The notes beneath the pieces were generated by a model that made no database searches, was not told the origin of the DNA, and was given only the letters and a program-made list of their open reading frames with translations. A DNA stretch of 10,000 nucleotides from Salpingoeca rosetta (lineage: Eukaryota; Opisthokonta; Choanoflagellata; Craspedida; Salpingoecidae): assembly GCF_000188695.1 (NCBI RefSeq), contig NW_004754909.1, positions 688,978 through 698,977 of the forward strand, given 5' to 3'. Below, piece by piece: positions 9,359 through 10,000 of this stretch; the stretch's first letter is position 1; every line of letters begins with the position of its first letter. The translations under genes were made by a program, and so were the position numbers.

Positions 9359-10000
9359 ATGGTTGCACGCGATGCCTGTGTTGTTGCATTTTACGTGCAC
9401 ATTCCCACCCACATAGTCTTTTTGTACATTCACACACTCACAAGCCCCACCAATTACCCCTTGTATCACACTATTGTCTTGCGGCAGTCTGCGACGTTCC
9501 TGACGATCCTGTACGCTGGCGAGGATTGGTTTAACTCGCACAAGGACCCAGCCAAGAACGAGAAGGCCCAGTTTTCCGTGCGCCACTACACGATCATCTT
9601 CACCTCATTTGTGCTGAGTCAGCTTGTGAACCAGCTTAACTGCCGCAAGCTTCGGGGCGAGCTCAACATCCTGGCCGGCCTCACCCGCCACTGGATCTTC
9701 TGCGGCGTGTGGGTGTTCTCCCTCATCATTCAGGTCCTCATCACCGAGTTTGGCGGCACGGCCATCGAGACGGAGCCGCTGAGTGCAAACCAGTGGGGCG
9801 CATGCGTGCTCATTGCTTTCCTGCCGCTGGCATGGTCCACCATGTTCAACCTCCTGCCAGACTCTATCACGACCGACCCATGGCCGTGGATGGCACGTGT
9901 GTGCCGCCGCCGCCGCCACCGCGACCGCACCGACAGCGGCACTGCCGTTGAGGTTGAGGAAGGCGAGGACGAGGGTGAGCGCGGACGTCTGGTTGAGCCG
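3893..10000 (+). CDS. PMCA: Plasma-membrane Ca2+-transporting ATPase, P-type IIB (PMCA), 14 exons, 3' end open
   Basis: Exons join(3893-4206, 4569-5074, 5337-5458, 5691-5873, 6128-6297, 6536-6713, 6933-7059, 7220-7284, 7481-7635, 7806-7968, 8127-8273, 8510-8988, 9192-9327, 9488-10000) give 1086 residues in one frame. The pump exports cytosolic Ca2+ using ATP and a phospho-aspartate intermediate. Seen: A-domain TGES (291-294), M4 VPEGLP with E413, phosphorylation site CSDKTGT with D455, nucleotide-site KGAAE (591-595), TGD (692-694), hinge TGDGVNDGP (766-774) and M6 NLIMD (867-871) followed by ATEPPT. PEGLP, a single Asn/Asp site in M6 and TEPPT mark IIB rather than SERCA. Membrane segments are near 176-193, 203-220, 358-374, 399-422, 827-847, 860-880, 906-925, 949-965, 984-1001 and 1018-1037. 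A TGA codon at 3887-3889, in frame, lies one codon before the ATG, which has A at -3. The N-terminal 100 residues are unconserved. The C-terminal regulatory tail is incomplete. Confidence 0.95.
4207..4568 (+). other. PMCA intron 1 (362 nt)
   Basis: The longest pump intron. The 5' part is GT-rich, with TGCTGCATGTGTG four times (4221, 4306, 4317, 4342). The 3' part is pyrimidine-rich, with a C homopolymer at about 4503-4512 some 55 bases before the acceptor. Retention gives an in-frame stop at about 4400-4402. Confidence 0.88.
4229..4372. repeat. (GT)n microsatellite in PMCA intron 1
   Basis: A pure GT run at 4229-4265 is followed by imperfect GT, GTGGGA and TGCTGCATG units to 4372. Confidence 0.95.
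4569..5074 (+). CDS. PMCA exon 2: M1, M2 and start of actuator domain
   Basis: Residues 105-274. It contains the PMCA N-terminal block ([13 protein letters not shown]), [14 protein letters not shown] leading into M1, M2 at about 203-220, and [13 protein letters not shown] at the start of the A domain, ending in GDVVPA. The acceptor is CTCTCAG. The donor is GTGCGC (phase 1). Confidence 0.95.
5075..5336 (+). other. PMCA intron 2 (262 nt)
   Basis: Starts GTGCGC, then carries tandem GTGTT/GTGTC pentamers (about 5083-5136) and a GT run (5189-5220). The 3' part is CA/CT-rich and ends in GTCACAG. Confidence 0.88.
5083..5136. repeat. GTGT(T/C) pentanucleotide tandem repeat
   Basis: Repeated TCGTG/TTGTG pentamers, lying in PMCA intron 2. 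A similar array occurs in intron 6 at about 6795-6855. Confidence 0.85.
5337..5458 (+). CDS. PMCA exon 3: actuator TGES loop
   Basis: Residues 274-314. It contains DESSATGES (286-294); TGES drives dephosphorylation. Most family members have Leu where A290 stands. It ends in DPFFLSGTQ and the intron begins GTGTGT (phase 0). Confidence 0.95.
5459..5690 (+). other. PMCA intron 3 (232 nt)
   Basis: Begins directly with (GT)n, so exact donor usage within the repeat rests on reading frame. The 3' half is C+T-rich with an exact 19-base direct repeat, starting CTTCTCACGCC, at 5607-5625 and 5658-5676. Confidence 0.88.
5691..5873 (+). CDS. PMCA exon 4: end of actuator domain and M3
   Basis: Residues 315-375. 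[18 protein letters not shown] closes the A domain, a short linker (about 337-350) follows, and M3 is at about 358-374. Both flanking introns are phase 0. Confidence 0.94.
5874..6127 (+). other. PMCA intron 4 (254 nt)
   Basis: GT-rich 5' half with GGTGCTTACATGTGCGTGTG present twice (about 5918 and 5960). The 3' half has a C homopolymer near 6041-6048 and a T homopolymer at about 6100-6109, close to the acceptor GCGCAG. Confidence 0.88.
6128..6297 (+). CDS. PMCA exon 5: M4 with the Ca2+-binding PEGLP motif
   Basis: Residues 376-432. [20 protein letters not shown] spans M4 and supplies E413, the M4 calcium ligand. The exon ends within MKNMMR, with donor GTATGC (phase 2). Confidence 0.96.
6298..6535 (+). 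other. PMCA intron 5 (238 nt)
   Basis: The donor is GTATGC. GT runs lie at about 6348-6366 and 6377-6391, with a CA run at about 6480-6503 near the acceptor, so the two halves are complementary. Confidence 0.88.
6536..6713 (+). CDS. PMCA exon 6: phosphorylation site
   Basis: Residues 432-491. [15 protein letters not shown] leads into [16 protein letters not shown]; the phosphorylated aspartate D455 is encoded at 6603-6605. The acceptor is GTGCACAG and the donor GTATGT (phase 0). Confidence 0.97.
6714..6932 (+). other. PMCA intron 6 (219 nt)
   Basis: The donor is GTATGT and the acceptor GACACAG. The middle holds GTGTT-type pentamers (about 6795-6855), like intron 2. Confidence 0.88.
6933..7059 (+). 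CDS. PMCA exon 7: nucleotide-binding domain, part 1
   Basis: Residues 492-534. [13 protein letters not shown] and FVGSRTEC match the family block ending in TECALLGF. The Cys codon is split by the intron (donor GTGCGT, phase 1). Confidence 0.92.
7060..7480 (+). other. PMCA introns 7 (7060-7219) and 8 (7285-7480) flanking micro-exon 8
   Basis: Both donors are GTGCGT. Intron 7 has a short GT run and a TGTGCGTAGG repeat. Intron 8 is GT-poor but has a pyrimidine-rich 3' half with a C homopolymer (about 7440-7449). The 65-nt exon at 7220-7284 separates them. Confidence 0.85.
7220..7284 (+). CDS. PMCA exon 8: 65-nt micro-exon of the nucleotide domain
   Basis: Residues 534-555, completing C534 and reading [20 protein letters not shown]. 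It is supported by exact frame fit and by the family pattern of CALLGF followed by a DY-x(3)-RE segment. Confidence 0.9.
7481..7635 (+). CDS. PMCA exon 9: ATP-binding core
   Basis: Residues 556-607. [15 protein letters not shown] corresponds to the adenine-pocket strand (F562), and [10 protein letters not shown] is the KGA[PS]E nucleotide motif with Ala at the variable position. The donor is GTGAGT (phase 2). Confidence 0.94.
7636..7805 (+). other. PMCA intron 9 (170 nt) with complementary GT and CA ends
   Basis: The donor is GTGAGT. A pure GT run at 7665-7701 and a CA run at 7782-7804 that reaches the acceptor CACAG are separated by about 80 unique bases. Confidence 0.9.
7806..7968 (+). CDS. 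PMCA exon 10: end of nucleotide domain
   Basis: Residues 607-661. The helix [14 protein letters not shown] corresponds to the family MA-x-[DE]-GLRT-[IL] segment. The donor is GTACGT (phase 0). Confidence 0.93.
7969..8126 (+). other. PMCA intron 10 (158 nt)
   Basis: The shortest intron. The donor is GTACGT, then a GT/GC run to about 8012; the 3' end is an ACC/CCA-rich repeat (about 8089-8126) running into CACCAG, unusually purine-interrupted for a 3' splice site. Confidence 0.86.
8127..8273 (+). CDS. PMCA exon 11: P-domain DPxR and TGD motifs
   Basis: Residues 662-710. [12 protein letters not shown] and [20 protein letters not shown] are the conserved DP-x-R and TGD elements. Most members have Asn after TGD; this one has Ala. 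The donor is GTGAGT (phase 0). Confidence 0.95.
8274..8509 (+). other. PMCA intron 11 (236 nt)
   Basis: The donor is GTGAGT. The 5' half has GT and GA runs (8309-8370); the 3' half is CA-rich (ACACAAACACAACG) and ends in CACGTGCAG. Confidence 0.88.
8510..8988 (+). CDS. PMCA exon 12: hinge motif, M5 and M6
   Basis: Residues 711-870, the longest internal exon but one. It includes [32 protein letters not shown] (D768 and D772 coordinate Mg2+ in the family), M5 at about 827-847 and the start of M6, WINLIM. The donor GTGCGT splits the Met codon (phase 2). Confidence 0.97.
8989..9191 (+). other. PMCA intron 12 (203 nt)
   Basis: The donor is GTGCGT. It lacks a 5' GT run but has a CA/TA-rich block (about 9145-9178) ahead of the acceptor TTCAG. 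Confidence 0.88.
9192..9327 (+). CDS. PMCA exon 13: M6 end and M6-M7 loop
   Basis: Residues 870-915. [19 protein letters not shown] is a IIB pump hallmark and supplies D871. The exon ends in M7 (MIFQVVMQ), with the (GT)n intron directly after it (phase 0). Confidence 0.96.
9328..9487 (+). other. PMCA intron 13 (160 nt)
   Basis: GT units start at the first base and run to about 9355, so the donor sits inside the repeat. The 3' half is C/A/T-rich with CACACACTCACA (about 9430-9441) and ends in GCGGCAG. Confidence 0.88.
9488..10000 (+). CDS. PMCA exon 14: M7-M10 and start of C-terminal tail (open)
   Basis: Residues 916-1086. [19 protein letters not shown] is M8, [18 protein letters not shown] is M9 and the segment from W1018 is M10. 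The cytosolic tail starts with Trp-containing [10 protein letters not shown], a basic RRRRHRDR stretch (1055-1062) and an acidic stretch (1070-1079). No stop occurs before the window ends on a full codon. Confidence 0.93.

Noticed and set aside
3893..10000. SERCA-type or secretory-pathway Ca2+-ATPase as the identity of the pump
   Set aside because: PEGLP in M4, a NLIMD M6 site followed by ATEPPT, and the N-terminal [12 protein letters not shown] block are type IIB (plasma-membrane) features.

Overview
The window is nuclear DNA from a eukaryote with spliceosomal introns. It holds two divergently transcribed protein genes, both running off the window. GC-rich codon use, many short introns (about 160-360 nt) full of GT/CA microsatellites, an animal-like plasma-membrane calcium pump and a modular LamG / PAN-like / poly-threonine extracellular protein together suggest a unicellular holozoan. 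A choanoflagellate of the Salpingoeca type is my best guess, but that is inference and not proven by the sequence.

Minus strand, 2826 down to 1: the 5' part of a gene for a secreted or cell-surface protein. Four exons join in frame: 2826-2688, 2476-1841, 1521-847 and 593-1 (open). They encode 681 residues: a signal peptide, two LamG/concanavalin-like domains (one per exon), a short cysteine-containing PAN/apple-like segment, and a run of 104 codons that is almost pure threonine. That run is the coding use of the long trinucleotide repeat at the window start. All three introns are phase 1, so each LamG exon is a 1-1 symmetric module.

2827-3892: about 1.07 kb of divergent intergenic DNA. It has no gene I can support. 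It holds CAA/CAG and CA microsatellites, several CACGTG hexamers and a possible 5'-UTR intron of the calcium-pump gene.

Plus strand, 3893 to 10000 (open): a plasma-membrane Ca2+-ATPase (P-type, IIB, PMCA) in 14 exons. The exons join without any frame error into 1086 residues. All catalytic signatures and all ten membrane segments are present; only the C-terminal tail is cut by the window edge.

Introns of both genes share one architecture: a G+T-rich 5' half (often (GT)n directly at the donor) and a C+A- or C+T-rich 3' half. The same microsatellite therefore appears as GT or as CA on the plus strand depending on the direction of transcription, and several introns could fold back on themselves. 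I saw no tRNA, rRNA, transposon, CRISPR array or prokaryotic feature. Apart from this intron pattern and the poly-threonine tract, the content is recognisable eukaryotic gene sequence, and I do not see an undescribed multi-gene system.
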